DNA of 64,000 bases from Symsagittifera roscoffensis (lineage: Eukaryota > Xenacoelomorpha > Acoela > Convolutidae), in the NCBI RefSeq assembly GCF_963678635.1, contig NW_026970657.1, positions 64,001-128,000 of the forward strand, read 5' to 3'. Positions 1-10,900 of the stretch are shown here, piece by piece; within the stretch, counting starts at the first letter, position 1; the number at the start of each line of letters is the position of its first letter. A model generated the notes under the pieces. That model was given only the letters and a program-made list of their open reading frames with translations. It was not told the DNA's origin and ran no database searches. Both the position numbers and the translations under genes were made by a program.

Positions 1-1183
1 CGGTTTCTGCAAGTTTGCGTAAATTTTGATCTATTGATTGTCTTTGTATAGTGTCCATTTGTGTTAATAATTCTTGGAATTGTTGTGTTCTAATGTGATG
101 TTGAATATCTGATTTTGAATAGATTCCTATTGATTGTAAGTCTATATTTGGGTTTCGAGCAATAGCGCGAATGCTTTCTGGTGAAAATTTTTTGAGTGAT
201 TGCATTAATGTGGGATATGGAGTGAGAAGATAATATTTATTTTCATCAGGGTTTAGTTGTACTACATTGTGGCTGTTTTCTGATCCACATGGGACTGCGG
301 TATCCCAGAAATAGGTTCTTCGTGAAAGTGTATCCACGAAATGTACTTTATTCTTATAAAAGATAGGGATTCTTTTATAACATCGTTTATCTTCAAAAAC
401 GTATAGTGGTGATACTTTTTTAGTACAAGTATAAAACCATAAGATGTTTCCTTCATAGTCTAAAAAATTTGATCTATTTCCAGATAATAAGTATCCTGCA
501 TAGGGTATTTTTAATACTGCTAGTGCAAGTGATTGTAATATTTGTGTTCGTTCTAATTCGCATAGGTGGTGTAGTGTTTCTAATTCGGAGAGTGACATTT
601 CTTGAAAAATTCGGCTAATTGTATAATCTAGTTTCATATCTAAATGAATATCATAGTGGATATTACCGAAATATGTAGTATTCATTAGTGATAATTCTTG
701 TAAGCGTGTGCTTCTGGTGTCATGGGGTTTTAGATGTCCACCAGGTTGTCCGTTGCTTTTTTCAAAATTAACTGGTATATAGGATGTTCCTTCGTTTAGA
801 GGATGACCTGTGGCAAATGGGTCGATTTTTACTTTTCCAGTGGTCATGTCGAATCCTTTTTCATATTCAACTAATATTTCAGAATATTGTGTTCTGTGAA
901 GTGGATTCCTGTATTTACATGCAAGTTCTGTTTCTTGATATATCTGAAAACGTGTCAATTTATTTTCTATATTGTCTATGTTTCTAAAATTAGAACTTAG
1001 TTTTCGTGATGGATGGACTTGTTCATATGGAATTGATTGTATAAAATATTTTTCGTGAAATTTTATCATGCGAGCGTGTATTTTTGCTACTTGAAATGTT
1101 GTACATGTATCTTCGGGGAACCAAACAATTGTTGCTTGCGTTCTCGTTGTAGGGTCGCAATAACCTTGATCATTTTTACAAGG
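1..1183 (-). pseudogene. env: Env-like glycoprotein, middle part downstream of an in-frame stop (copy A)
   Basis: Reading the minus strand in the frame of the upstream 250-codon piece, I find no further stop from 1183 to the window edge, about 394 codons. The frame matches copy C piece by piece (54301-55700) and copy B (25200-25850). It includes the conserved segments SPESIRA, NIDLQSIGIYSKSDIQ and LRKLAET, which in copies B and C lie upstream of the transmembrane region. The C-terminus and membrane anchor are outside the window. Together with 1184-1936 this would be an envelope glycoprotein gene broken by a single stop codon. Its exact family is not certain. Confidence 0.7.
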
Positions 1184-1936
1184 TTATCGGATTCCTTGAT
1201 AGATCATTGTATTATCTGATAAATCTCGTGTTAGTTGTATTTTTTCGAGTTGTATTTTCCAATCGAAAAACATTATTTCTTGGTATCCTTTATTTTTTGT
1301 GTCTGCTTTGCAGTTTGATGGGTCATTTATACCAATGTGTGGTATCCAATGTTTATCGTGTAGGTCATAGGTTAATCGTCCGTGTGCGCCGTTATACGGG
1401 TATTTTTCGTCTAGTTTTATATGTCCTTGGTGTCTTTCAAGTTGTGATTGATGTACAGAGTCTGGAAAAACTTGAAAATTAACTAACTTTCTTTGGGAGT
1501 TTTTATTTTGTGTGATGTTTAGTCTAAGTAATTCATTTTTACAATCGTCGGGATTGAGATGTAAAAGACGTTCTATATTACTTTGATAGAATGATTCATG
1601 GTCAAGTCGGTTTTTGTTTCCGTTCGAGACTTGTGAACAATGTACTTTCTTTTCGGAAAATGTTGCTGTGAATTTATAACCTGTAACTGTTGTTGCTCGG
1701 GCTTTTGAATAGAGTGTTGCTATTACATCTGTGGTTTCTATAGCTTTTGGTTCTGTTTCACATTGTGATACTTGATTTATTGCATATTTATGTAGTGTTT
1801 TTTGTTCATTTTCTTCACAATCGTAATGTGTTACTAATAAATCTTGTGGTCCTGTACGAGGGGAAGGGTTTATGTTTTGATTTGAGATTACTAGAAAAAT
1901 GAGTTGGAGAAAAATTAATAATTTTAGAATATACAT
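1184..1936 (-). pseudogene. env: Env-like glycoprotein, N-terminal 250 codons with signal peptide (copy A)
   Basis: The frame starts with a clear signal peptide (residues 1-19, MYILKLLIFLQLIFLVISN) and continues as a cysteine-containing ectodomain with conserved segments such as LLVTHYDCEENE, ATLYSKARATT and KKVHCSQVSNGN. At least one N-glycosylation sequon (LNITQ) is visible. It ends at TAA 1184-1186, where copy C has a Leu codon (CTA), and the same frame stays open beyond. The ATG overlaps the stop of the upstream P/S/T-rich frame by 13 nt. The role inferred is an envelope or fusion glycoprotein acquired by the retroelement. A relation to chuvirus-type glycoproteins is a suspicion only. Confidence 0.7.
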
Positions 1937-3060
1937 GTGTATGATAATCCTGAGTATGGATTATAAAATGTAATGTAGCCAATTGTGTTTTTGGTATATC
2001 TGTCGTATTTGTATATTACTTCAGTAGTTATAAACGGTGGTGGTAGTGATTGAGCTGTTATGTTAGGTGGATTTAATGGGTAGGGATGTTGGGTAATATT
2101 ATTTAACTTAACTGTGATTTCAAACTTTAATTGTAAACTGTTTTGTTGGAGTATTTGAATATTGTGATCACGGATATCGTTGTGAATATCTTGGCGATAT
2201 TGTAGTCTATTAATTGCCCAGTTATGTAGGCGGTTACTTTCGTGATGTTGTCCAAATAATGGTGGAGGTGCTGTAAATGTATTCCAATCTAGTCTTAAAG
2301 GAATATTTATTGATGATTGTTCTCGATATCTGGCGTCGAGATTATTTGGAAAATTTAAGTTAAAAGGTGGTGGTGAAAATTGGCTTATTGATGGTGTTGA
2401 TGGTAGTGATAATGTTTCTGGTAGTGATGAGGATGTTGTTGTATCCGTAGAAATATCTATGGGGTCATTGACTAAATTTGGTTCACCTTGTGTAAATGAA
2501 TGTGTAGTCCAATATGGAAATCGTGATGTTTGGTTTGGGGGGTTAAAGGGATTTTCACGTATTTGTTCAGATGTTGGTGTTGAACCTAAGTAATCTGATG
2601 GTAAGCTTGAGGTGCTACGTTGTGAAAGAAGCGTAGGGGTTTCTGGTAATATACCAATGGGGTTTTCTGGAGTGTTTTGTGATGGGGATTGAGGTATATC
2701 AAAATGAACTCGGGGAGTTTGAAGATTTTTGTTTCGTCGAGGATGTATAATTTGTCTATTTATTTCGACTGTATTTTGGTTTTGACTAGGATTTCTTATT
2801 TTACTTAGTTGTTGTGGTAGTGTTGGGTATAGGTTATATGTTGGTTCGCTTAAAGGTGCTTGTCGTTGAACTGGTTCTAGTGGTTCTGATAAACGAGCAT
2901 GTCGTTCTTCAAAAGTGTATGGATTGTCTTGAAAAGAAATTCGTGTAGATGTTTGAGGATTTTGAGTAGTTGAAGGTGGTGTTTGGTTATCTTGGGATGA
3001 TGTCGGTGAAGACTGATTCTGTGACTGTTGGGTAGCAATTTTTGATGGATTTTTGAATTT
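1924..3060 (-). CDS. Methionine-free Pro/Ser/Thr/Gln/Asn-rich frame between membrane ORFs and env
   Basis: I read this frame codon by codon: 378 sense codons between TAA 3061-3063 and TAA 1924-1926, with no ATG and also no GTG, TTG or CTG. The first half is rich in Q, S, T, P and N. It carries a conserved charged block (YTFEERHARLSEPLEP) and later GNARYRE-like, PLRLDWNTF, LFGQHHES and YKYDRYTKNTIGYITFYNP segments. The same protein is recognisable in copy C (52490-53575, with stops) and at its C-terminus in copy B (24299-24575). Because it has no start and its upstream stop lies just after the stop of the small hydrophobic ORF, it most likely depends on splicing or on a non-AUG start. The function is unknown. 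It could be a matrix or phosphoprotein-like accessory, but nothing proves that. Confidence 0.6.
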   Translation of the reverse strand, partial: KFKNPSKIATQQSQNQSSPTSSQDNQTPPSTTQNPQTSTRISFQDNPYTFEERHARLSEPLEPVQRQAPLSEPTYNLYPTLPQQLSKIRNPSQNQNTVEINRQIIHPRRNKNLQTPRVHFDIPQSPSQNTPENPIGILPETPTLLSQRSTSSLPSDYLGSTPTSEQIRENPFNPPNQTSRFPYWTTHSFTQGEPNLVNDPIDISTDTTTSSSLPETLSLPSTPSISQFSPPPFNLNFPNNLDARYREQSSINIPLRLDWNTFTAPPPLFGQHHESNRLHNWAINRLQYRQDIHNDIRDHNIQILQQNSLQLKFEITVKLNNITQHPYPLNPPNITAQSLPPPFITTEVIYKYDRYTKNTIGYITFYNPYSGLSYTCIF

Positions 3061-3065
3061 TTACT

Positions 3066-3254
3066 TTAGTGGGAAGGTTTATGTTTATTATAGTATTCTT
3101 CCAAAAAAAGAATTAGAAGGATTGTTGCTAGGGCAAATGTGAAGATTGCTTTCTTTATACATTTACATATTGTCAAAATGAGGGATGATAAAAATGTTAT
3201 GAAAATTACAAACAATAAAAAAATATCGGTTCTACTGAAAATTGTTCGTATCAT
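3066..3254 (-). CDS. Small hydrophobic membrane protein, 62 aa (TM1)
   Basis: The ATG start overlaps the stop of the 76-aa ORF upstream as ATGA. The protein has a short basic N-terminus (MIRTIFSR), one strong hydrophobic segment (about residues 11-28), a short Cys/Lys patch (CKCIKK), a second hydrophobic segment (about 35-51) and a charged tail EEYYNKHK. Copy C keeps the same N-terminus from 52274 and the CKCI patch. Size and two-helix layout recall viral small hydrophobic proteins or viroporins, but this is inference. I do not recognise a family. It lies directly before the methionine-free frame, with a 5-nt gap between stops. Confidence 0.55.
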   Translation of the reverse strand: MIRTIFSRTDIFLLFVIFITFLSSLILTICKCIKKAIFTFALATILLILFLEEYYNKHKPSH

Positions 3255-3481
3255 TTAGACAAGTTGTATAAATCGTACCTGTGGATATAATCAAGGGTTT
3301 TGGAAAGTTGGAGGAATAGTTCGAGTATAGTGTAGAAAATTAAAAAAATGTTACAAAAAATGATTAGGATTATTAGAAAAGATTCAAGTATATCAAAAAG
3401 AAATATTATAAAGGTTTCAAGTATTGTAAAAAAATGTTTGAGATTTATGAGTATTTGAGTAACTGATTGAGAGAAGAGCAT
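3251..3481 (-). CDS. Small hydrophobic membrane protein, 76 aa (TM2)
   Basis: This ORF starts with ATG and is almost wholly hydrophobic from about residue 15 to 58, rich in Leu, Ile and Phe with scattered Glu (ILETFIIFLFDILESFLII, then CNIFLIFYTILELFLQL), followed by a polar tail. It could form two membrane helices or a long amphipathic helix. The stop codon TGA overlaps the ATG of the next ORF (TM1), a layout used for termination-reinitiation in some viruses and retroelements. A degenerate counterpart is seen in copy C before 52274. The function is unknown. Confidence 0.5.
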   Translation of the reverse strand: MLFSQSVTQILINLKHFFTILETFIIFLFDILESFLIILIIFCNIFLIFYTILELFLQLSKTLDYIHRYDLYNLSK

Positions 3482-4079
3482 TTAAGAAATGATCTCTTGG
3501 TCGAATATTTTTTGCTGTTTGAGGCGATTTTCTAGTGTGGTCGGATTATTTATTAGTTTTTTGACAAGTGGGTTGAGTTTTGTAAAAAATTGTTGGGGGC
3601 AATTTTCATGGTGACTGGGAGGTCGTCTTTTTCTTTATTTTTGTTTGTCAAATGATCCGGGGTATGGTGAGATTTTTATACTTTAGGCTAATTAAAATGT
3701 TCATTTTGTTACTTTAGGCTAAGTTAACAAATTTGCTTTGGGGGTATTCGTGGTCTGAGTTGGGGAAATATTGTTGATCTTTGGGTTATTAGATAAGGGA
3801 GGGGTACGGTATTATGGTGATATTTATTTTAGTTGTCAAGTTGGAGTGGTTTGCTTATTTTTGACCTGGAGGTCGTAAAGTTATAGTTATAGATGTGCCT
3901 GGAGTTCTATATGATTCGTCTAATTGGTCTTAGTTTGAGTTAGAGAAAGTGACGGATTGGATGAATCCTATTGGTCTATTTTGAACTAGAATTATTACGT
4001 ATTTGTCAGCATGTTATTTTGAAAAATGTAAATGAAAAATGTTTCAAAGGTTTCAAGATAGTGAAGTATAATGTTAAAA
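3482..4079 (-). other. Conserved non-coding spacer between Gag-Pol and the 3' genes (copy A)
   Basis: About 600 nt without a credible ORF. It is nevertheless similar to 51449-52050 in copy C. The best-conserved block is around 3858-3905, containing the sense-strand text CGACCTCCAGGTCA, which forms a short inverted repeat (GACCT/AGGTC). A direct repeat TTAGCCTAAAGTA occurs twice near 3680-3722. A splice acceptor region, RNA export signal or internal purine tract would fit this position, but no evidence picks one. Confidence 0.45.
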
Positions 4080-4952
4080 TTACTTTTGAAATTCCACTTT
4101 CTTTAAAATTTTAGATTGGGGGATGAATATTTTATAGTTTTTACGTGGTTGATTTCGGAGTCTTGTTGTTTTTCGATTTTCCGATTTGTCGATTTGTTCT
4201 TGGGGTATTATTTGTTCGGTCATTTTTCTATTTTTTCTTTGTTTTGGTGATTCTTTATGGTTTTGTGTATTGATTTTGGTGGCGATTGGTTTTGTGTTTT
4301 GATTTTCGGTGGGATTATCATTTTGTTCTGTGTTTTTCAGATGTGGTTCATTTTGAATGATTTTTAGTCCTGTGAAAGAATATAATTGAGTTAATTCGCG
4401 GAGTGCGTATTCTTTTGGGTAATAAGGTAGTAGGTTGTTTCGATGTTGAACGATTTCTTTTTTGTTTGAATCGGTAATTTTATATGTGACATCAGTGGGT
4501 TCTGCAATTATTTGGTATGGTCCTTTTCGAAGGGGTTGTAATTTTTTAGAAATTCCTTTTTGAGTATTAAAATTAGGTATTAAAACAAATGTTCCAATTT
4601 TTAATTCGGAGGCTGGTGTAAAACGTGAATTGATTTGCTCATTAATGTTTTGTCTTTGTAATAACTTTTTTGTTATTTTTTGATAAATTTCATTGTGTTT
4701 TTTATCTCTATTTAGAATCCATTCGGTGTGTGTACCGGAGGCTAGTTTAAGAATTTGTGGGTGATGAAAATGATCTTCATCGTGTGTATGTAAAGGTAGG
4801 TTATAACAAATTGAGTCTTTATTTGGTTGACAATAACCTTGTGCGTTTTTATGAGAATTTGCTGTAAACATTATTGGTTTGCGTGGCTTTTGGTTAAAAA
4901 CCATTTCGTATGGTGACATTCCTAAAGTTGTCGTAATTTGTGAATTATATGC
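4080..4952 (-). pseudogene. gag-pol: Gag-Pol C-terminal part: end of integrase with GPY/F-like motif (copy A)
   Basis: This continues Gag-Pol in the same frame after TGA 4953-4955; copy C has a Leu codon (TTA) there. From its first ATG (4917-4919) the piece has 279 residues. It begins with the usual post-catalytic integrase segment (SPYEMVFNQKP) and carries a GPY/F-like motif (RKGPYQII at about residue 138) typical of Ty3/gypsy integrases. It ends in a basic tail (RLRNQPRKNYK). No chromodomain is evident. Whether the stop kills the element or is read through cannot be told from sequence. A simple inactivating mutation is the plain reading. Confidence 0.85.
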
Positions 4953-7900
4953 TCAGGGAAATAATTTTACATCTGCTGACCATTCGGTATATTTTGTATC
5001 ATTTCCGTTGATGATACATCTAAGATATTCTTGTAATGAACGGTTCATACCTTCGACTAAGCCGTTTGTCCAAGGTGCATGAGATGTACGTGGTTTGTGT
5101 TTAATGTTATATAAATGACATAGTGTGATAATTTCATTATTTATGAATTCTGTACCGTTGTCTGTAACTAAAATTTCTGGTAGTCCGAATTTTGCTATCC
5201 AGTGTTCATAGAGTGTTGTGTAAGCGTAATAAGCGTTACAATGTGGTACTGGGTTAAGTGCTACATAATGTGTAAATGCGTCAACAATTACCATAATGTA
5301 GGAGTTTCCTTCTGATGAGGGTGAAATTGGTCCTTTAGTATCAAATGAGATACGATGATTAAAGTACAAACTTTGTCCTTTAAAATCTTGTTTTTGTGCT
5401 ATTTGTTTTTGATTTGGGTAAGGTTTATTTAGTTGACATACTATACAGTCATTGCATAGTACTTTTATCCAAATTGGTGCATTTGGGAAATAAAAGTTTT
5501 GTATAAAATTTGAATATGTTTTCTCTGATCCAGAGTGTCCTTTAATATTTTGTGTATGTGAAATATTAAAAGCTATGAGAATCATACTTAGAGGGAGACA
5601 GGGAACTGTAGATTCATTTAATTTGTATTCTAGAAGGTCTGTGTTTTCGTTAATTGTTGTATTAATGAATTTTCGAAAATATCGGAGGAGTGTTTTATTT
5701 CCTAAAATAGTTGTATCTGCCTTGACGGGTTTAGTTTTATATTTGTGCCATGATTTTAGTTGTCGAATTACCGGGTCAAGATTTTGGTATTGTTTCAGTG
5801 TTGAAATTGTAATCGTTTCTGTTGGAGGGAGAAAAATGTTTTCATTTTCGAATTTAGATAAGGGTATTGTATCAAGTGGGTCGTGAAGGTCAAAAACTTG
5901 ATTTATTGTGTATTTTGAATCATTTGTTTGTGGTCCTGATAAATTTATTTTATCAGTTAAATCTTCTTTTTCAATTAGTGGAAAATGGTCTTTCTTAGGC
6001 GGGTGTTGTTTTGTTCGTTTTTGTTGGGTGTTATTTTTTATCCATTGAGAATATGGGATTGGTTTGAAAGTTGATGTTCCAAGTAGATCAACTTCATAAT
6101 GATTATTTTGACAATCTAAATAAAGTGGGAAATGTTGTAAACTATTTATTTGTGATTGTTCAACGTCAGTTTTTACTGCATATTTGCATTCCAATCGGGG
6201 TGATGTTTCGTTTTCTGCAAGGTAGAATTTTATGTTTTTGGGTATTTCAACTGTTGTTTTTCGTGTAAGTAATTCAGGTGGTGTATTTCGACTTAAGGTG
6301 TCTGGTAATGCAAGATTTTTTCCTGCAGTCCAAACTATATGTAAGTTTGGAAACTTCATTAGAATTAGTTGAAATCTGTAAACTCGGTGGTTTGGGTTAG
6401 ATTTTTGTGTAAAGAGAACGATGATTGGTTTATGGTCTGTGAATAGAACTGTTGGATGTTTTGATCCAAGTATCAGAAATTCATATTCTGTCAGTGTATA
6501 TATTATGGCTGTACATTCTCTCATTAGAGTTGAGAGTCGTAGCTCTGCTTGAGTGAATAATCGAGAATTTGCTGATATGAGGTTCATTTTATTTGTACCA
6601 TTATGTGATTGTAATAGTGCTGCACCGATGCCAAAGTTCGAAGCATCGCACATTGCATAAAATGGTTGATTTGAATCTGGAATTGTGTTTGAAATTTGTT
6701 CAGTTAAAAGTTTCTTTATTTCTTCAAATCGTGTTTGATGTTCTGTGTTCCATTCAAAATTATTTTGTTGTCTAAGGATGTTATAAAATGGTCGTAGATA
6801 TAATTGCATTTTATAAACATATTTACTTAAAAAGTTTAACATTCCAAGAAATTCTTGGATTTTCTTTTTATTTGTTGGTGGTTGAAGTTTTTGAATAGCG
6901 TCAATGCGTGATTTCAATGGAGTGATTGTTTTTCTTTCTATATTATGTCCTAAGAATTTAACTCTTGTCAAAAAGAAGTGTGATTTATCGGGGGCGGCCT
7001 TCAGATTTTCGTTCTGAAGTATTTGGTGATATTTTTCTAAAACATTGAACATCTCGTCTTTTGTTTGTGATTGCATAAAAACATCGTCTAAATAGGTGAT
7101 TGCGTTTTTCTTGAGTATTAGTGGTCTAAAAATTTTGCTCATAAAAGCTGAAAATGCTGCTGGTCCTATGGATATTCCATAGAATAAGCGGTTGAATTCA
7201 TATTGTTGGTTTCCGATAACAAATTGTGTTAAACGTCGTGATTGTTCATCTAGTGGCATTTGATTGTATGCACTATTCATATCGGCGGTTGTAAAGTATT
7301 TGCCGTTTATTTTTGTTAAAATAACTTGTATTGGTTCAATGGGCCAATTACATTTTGATTCATCTATAAGTGAATTGAGGTATCTAGCATCGAGAACGAT
7401 TTTTAATGATTCTCCTTTAGCTAGAATGATAACGGGGTTGATGAATGTGTTCCCTTTTGGTTGTTCTTCTTTATTAACTGGTGATATAATGTTGTATTGT
7501 TCTAAAATATCGAGTAATCTGTTCACTTTATCATGTAAGTGAATTGGTACTTTACTTGCTCTCTGTTTTTTGAAAACTGCGTCTGGTTTTAACGGGAGAT
7601 GTAGTGATGAACTGATTTTTCCAACATCGAATTTTGATGTTGCATAGACTGATGAATATTTAATTAGCTGTTTGGCTAACTTTTCGAATTCGTCTTGTGT
7701 TATTTGTGAATGTTGGAAATTAAACATTGTTAAAAATTTCTGTTGGTCCTCTGTGTAGTTACTTATGTTGAATGTAGGTTTGAAATATGGAGTTTTTGTG
7801 AAATAATCCGTATTTCTGTTTTCGTTACTTATTATATTATTTATAGATAATTCTTCATTAAGAATTGTAGATTGGCAAATATCTAGTAGTTGGAGTATAT

Positions 7901-10900
7901 TATTTACGCGATAGGCTTTTTCGTGTATTGGTGATATTGTAGCGTTGGTTTCACAATATCCTAAAAGTCCTAAAGGTAATGTTACTTGGTAAGGTGTGTT
8001 GTTATAGACATGTAAGGAAATGATATCGGAATTCGAATTTTTCAAATATTTTATGGATGAGATTGTGATTTTGAAAAATTTGTGAATAGGTTTGAATTCA
8101 AATTCTGACATATAAAATTTTTGTTTGTTTTGTTCTTTATCATATTGGTGAACTTGTTTGATTGAAAAATTATAGATATTTCCTGATAGTGGTTTTAGGT
8201 GTTTTCTTTGTTGGTTAAATATCGGGTAGAATTTTGAAAAGAATGGTGGTTGTTTATTTAATCTTTGAAAAAATGTTAAGGATGTTTCTTTTGTTTTTGT
8301 ATATTTATCTTTGATTAATATTTTACTATTTAGGATGTTAATTGTTGGTATATACTTTGAAATAAATGGTATTCCAATGATATTATATTTAATATCAGTG
8401 ATATGGAATATTTGTTTAAATGGCTTATTTAAAATTTTGCTTTGTTCCATTGTTCTGGTGGGGAGGAGAAATAATTGGATTTTTCCGTAGTTTATCAATG
8501 TTGATCCTTGTGCTGTTGCTAACTTACTGGAGGTTTCAAGAGGTGTTAGCTTTGGGTGTAAAGTTTTTATTTCATTCCATGTGGGGATGTTTATTATGTT
8601 TGATTCTGCTCCTGAATCAATTAAAAAATCTATTTCAAGGTCTGGTGGTTGAAATTCTTTATTTCTTGGGCTTTCTAAGAGAAATGGTATTGTCCAAATT
8701 TTTTCTTTGGGTTGTTCTTTTTGTATATTTTGATAAATGTGGTTTGTATTCAAGCATTTTGTTTTGGTATTTTTATTGGTTTGATTTGTAGTGTTAATCT
8801 CATTTGTTTCTTGCGTCGTTGGTGTGGAATTTATGGGTGTAGTGTAATAATTTTGAAGAAATTCTGATTGATTTTCATATATATGTGATGGAAAGGGTTG
8901 TTCATATATGACAGATTCATAGTCATTTTCGACTTTTATCATATTGATAGAAAGAGTGTTTTCAGTATCACTTTCTGAATCTGATGATGTACAGTTTATT
9001 TGATTGAGTTGTAACGTATCAGTTACTGTGTCATCAATACCTGGAGGGTCTGATGTTGTTTCTGGGTTAGATTGTACTTGATTGATTTGTCTTTGATGTT
9101 TAGGTGTACTACTTCTGTGGCGATTATTAGAATTATTATAGTTATTATTATTCCGGTGTGGTGATTGGGAATAATTTCTATAACGATTATTATAACTTGG
9201 GTGTCGATTTTGTGAATTATTTCGCGATCTGTTTTGGTAATTATTGTTTGGTCTGTTATAGTTCGATCTATTATATGAGTTATTCCTTGATTGATTGTTC
9301 GGGTAATTCTGGTTTCGGTTGTTTGAATAACTTCTATTTCGATTATAGGAGTAGTTTCTATTCCTATTGTATGATGAATTTCGTGATTGGTTGTTTGGAT
9401 AGTAGTTATTTCTTGATTGGGAATTAGATCTAGAAACAAATCGTTGTGTATTTGAATTTGATCTGGAGTAGTTATTTCGACTATTTGGTCTATTGTAGTG
9501 ATTTTGTGATGAATTGTTCGTGTTTCTTCGTTCTGGTGATCTTCCTCTATAACTTGAGTTATATGGTGATTGATTTCTTGTATAATTTGTATTGTTCGGG
9601 AGTGGTTTTCCTGAACTGTTGTTGCTGTGGACTGTTTTGTTTGGTAGATTTTGATCTTTTTTCATGTATTGATAGAATGATTTATTTGGTTCTTTATATT
9701 TTTGAGGTTTATTTTGATTGTCTTGCTGTTTTTGTCTACATTCGGAAATACTATGTCCGTATCGTCGGCAATAATTACACCATTTTTTGAAAGATGGTTT
9801 GCCTTTAAAGTTTGGGTTCTTTTCGTAAATATTGAGTATTTCAGTGATTTTTTCAACGAGGTTTGTCTCTGATTCCTGTATATTATTAATATTAGTGGGA
9901 GTCGTTTCAATTCTGTTAACGTATTGTAATTTCAGATTTTCCGTTTCTTCTAGTTTCATCGTGATTTCTGCTTGTTCTAATTTGTCTACTAGTTTTCGAA
10001 AATCTAAATCGGGTTCTCGAATTGAAGAAGGATGGGATGCTCTCTTTTTTATTGCTATTTTCCTTAATTGTGGTGTTAAGGTCATCATTAAGATTTCTGT
10101 CATCTTTGTGTTTTTATAGTCATGTGTATTTAATGAATATGCTTTTCGAACTAGTGTTTCGATTCGTACTGCTAATTGCTTGATGGTTTCGTTTGGTAAT
10201 CTGCGAATTTCATTACATAAAACTCTTTGTTGTTGTTTGTTTCTTTCGGAGTCAAACATTTTTGAAAATTCCTGTGTAAACCTTTTCCAGTTTGATTTTA
10301 TTTCTAGAGGTAGTACTGAAAACCATTTTTGGGCTGCGCCATCTAAGGTTGTTTGTATTAACGCTGTGCGTCGATGTATCCAATTTTGATGTAGTGGCGT
10401 ATTAATTGGTTCAGGTCCAATATTTAAAATCAGGTTTGCTGTTACTGCATTTAAATAATCTTCTACAGAGTATTCAGGGTCTGTTCCTGTGAAAACCATT
10501 AAAGGTTTATTTGATGTTATTGATGATCCACCCATTAGGTATGGATTCATTGTCATTTGTAATGATTCTGCTGCATTTGGCATTTGAGAAAAATTTGAAA
10601 GTTGGTTTCTTGTTATTTCATGTTGTTGAAGATAATATGGGAGTGGTATTTCATTTTGCATTTGTGATGCTTGATACGAGTGTGCAGTCATTGGATTTTG
10701 TTGTTGAATTGGTCGAAAAGATTGTGTATTAATTAGATTTTGTTGTTGAATTGGTTGTTGATGTTGTGCATCTATTGGTTGTGGAGAAAAATTTCTATGA
10801 TTTGTACGTGTTCTCTGTATTCCTTGTCTACGATATTCTTGAGTATTTGGTGCAAATATATCTGATTGTAAGAAATCATCATCTGAGGATAAATAATCCA

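Noticed and set aside
8420-8791. Plus-strand ORF of 123 codons opposite Gag-Pol
   Set aside because: Antisense shadow of an A-rich frame. Phe/Leu-rich composition only, no conserved counterpart claimed.
9023-9439. 138-codon alternative-frame ORF over the Arg/Asn/Ser-rich Gag region, with similar alternative ORFs in copies B and C
   Set aside because: The repetitive codon pattern of the basic region (AGA/AAT/TCA runs) keeps other frames open by itself. The alternative peptides are low-complexity I/T/E repeats.
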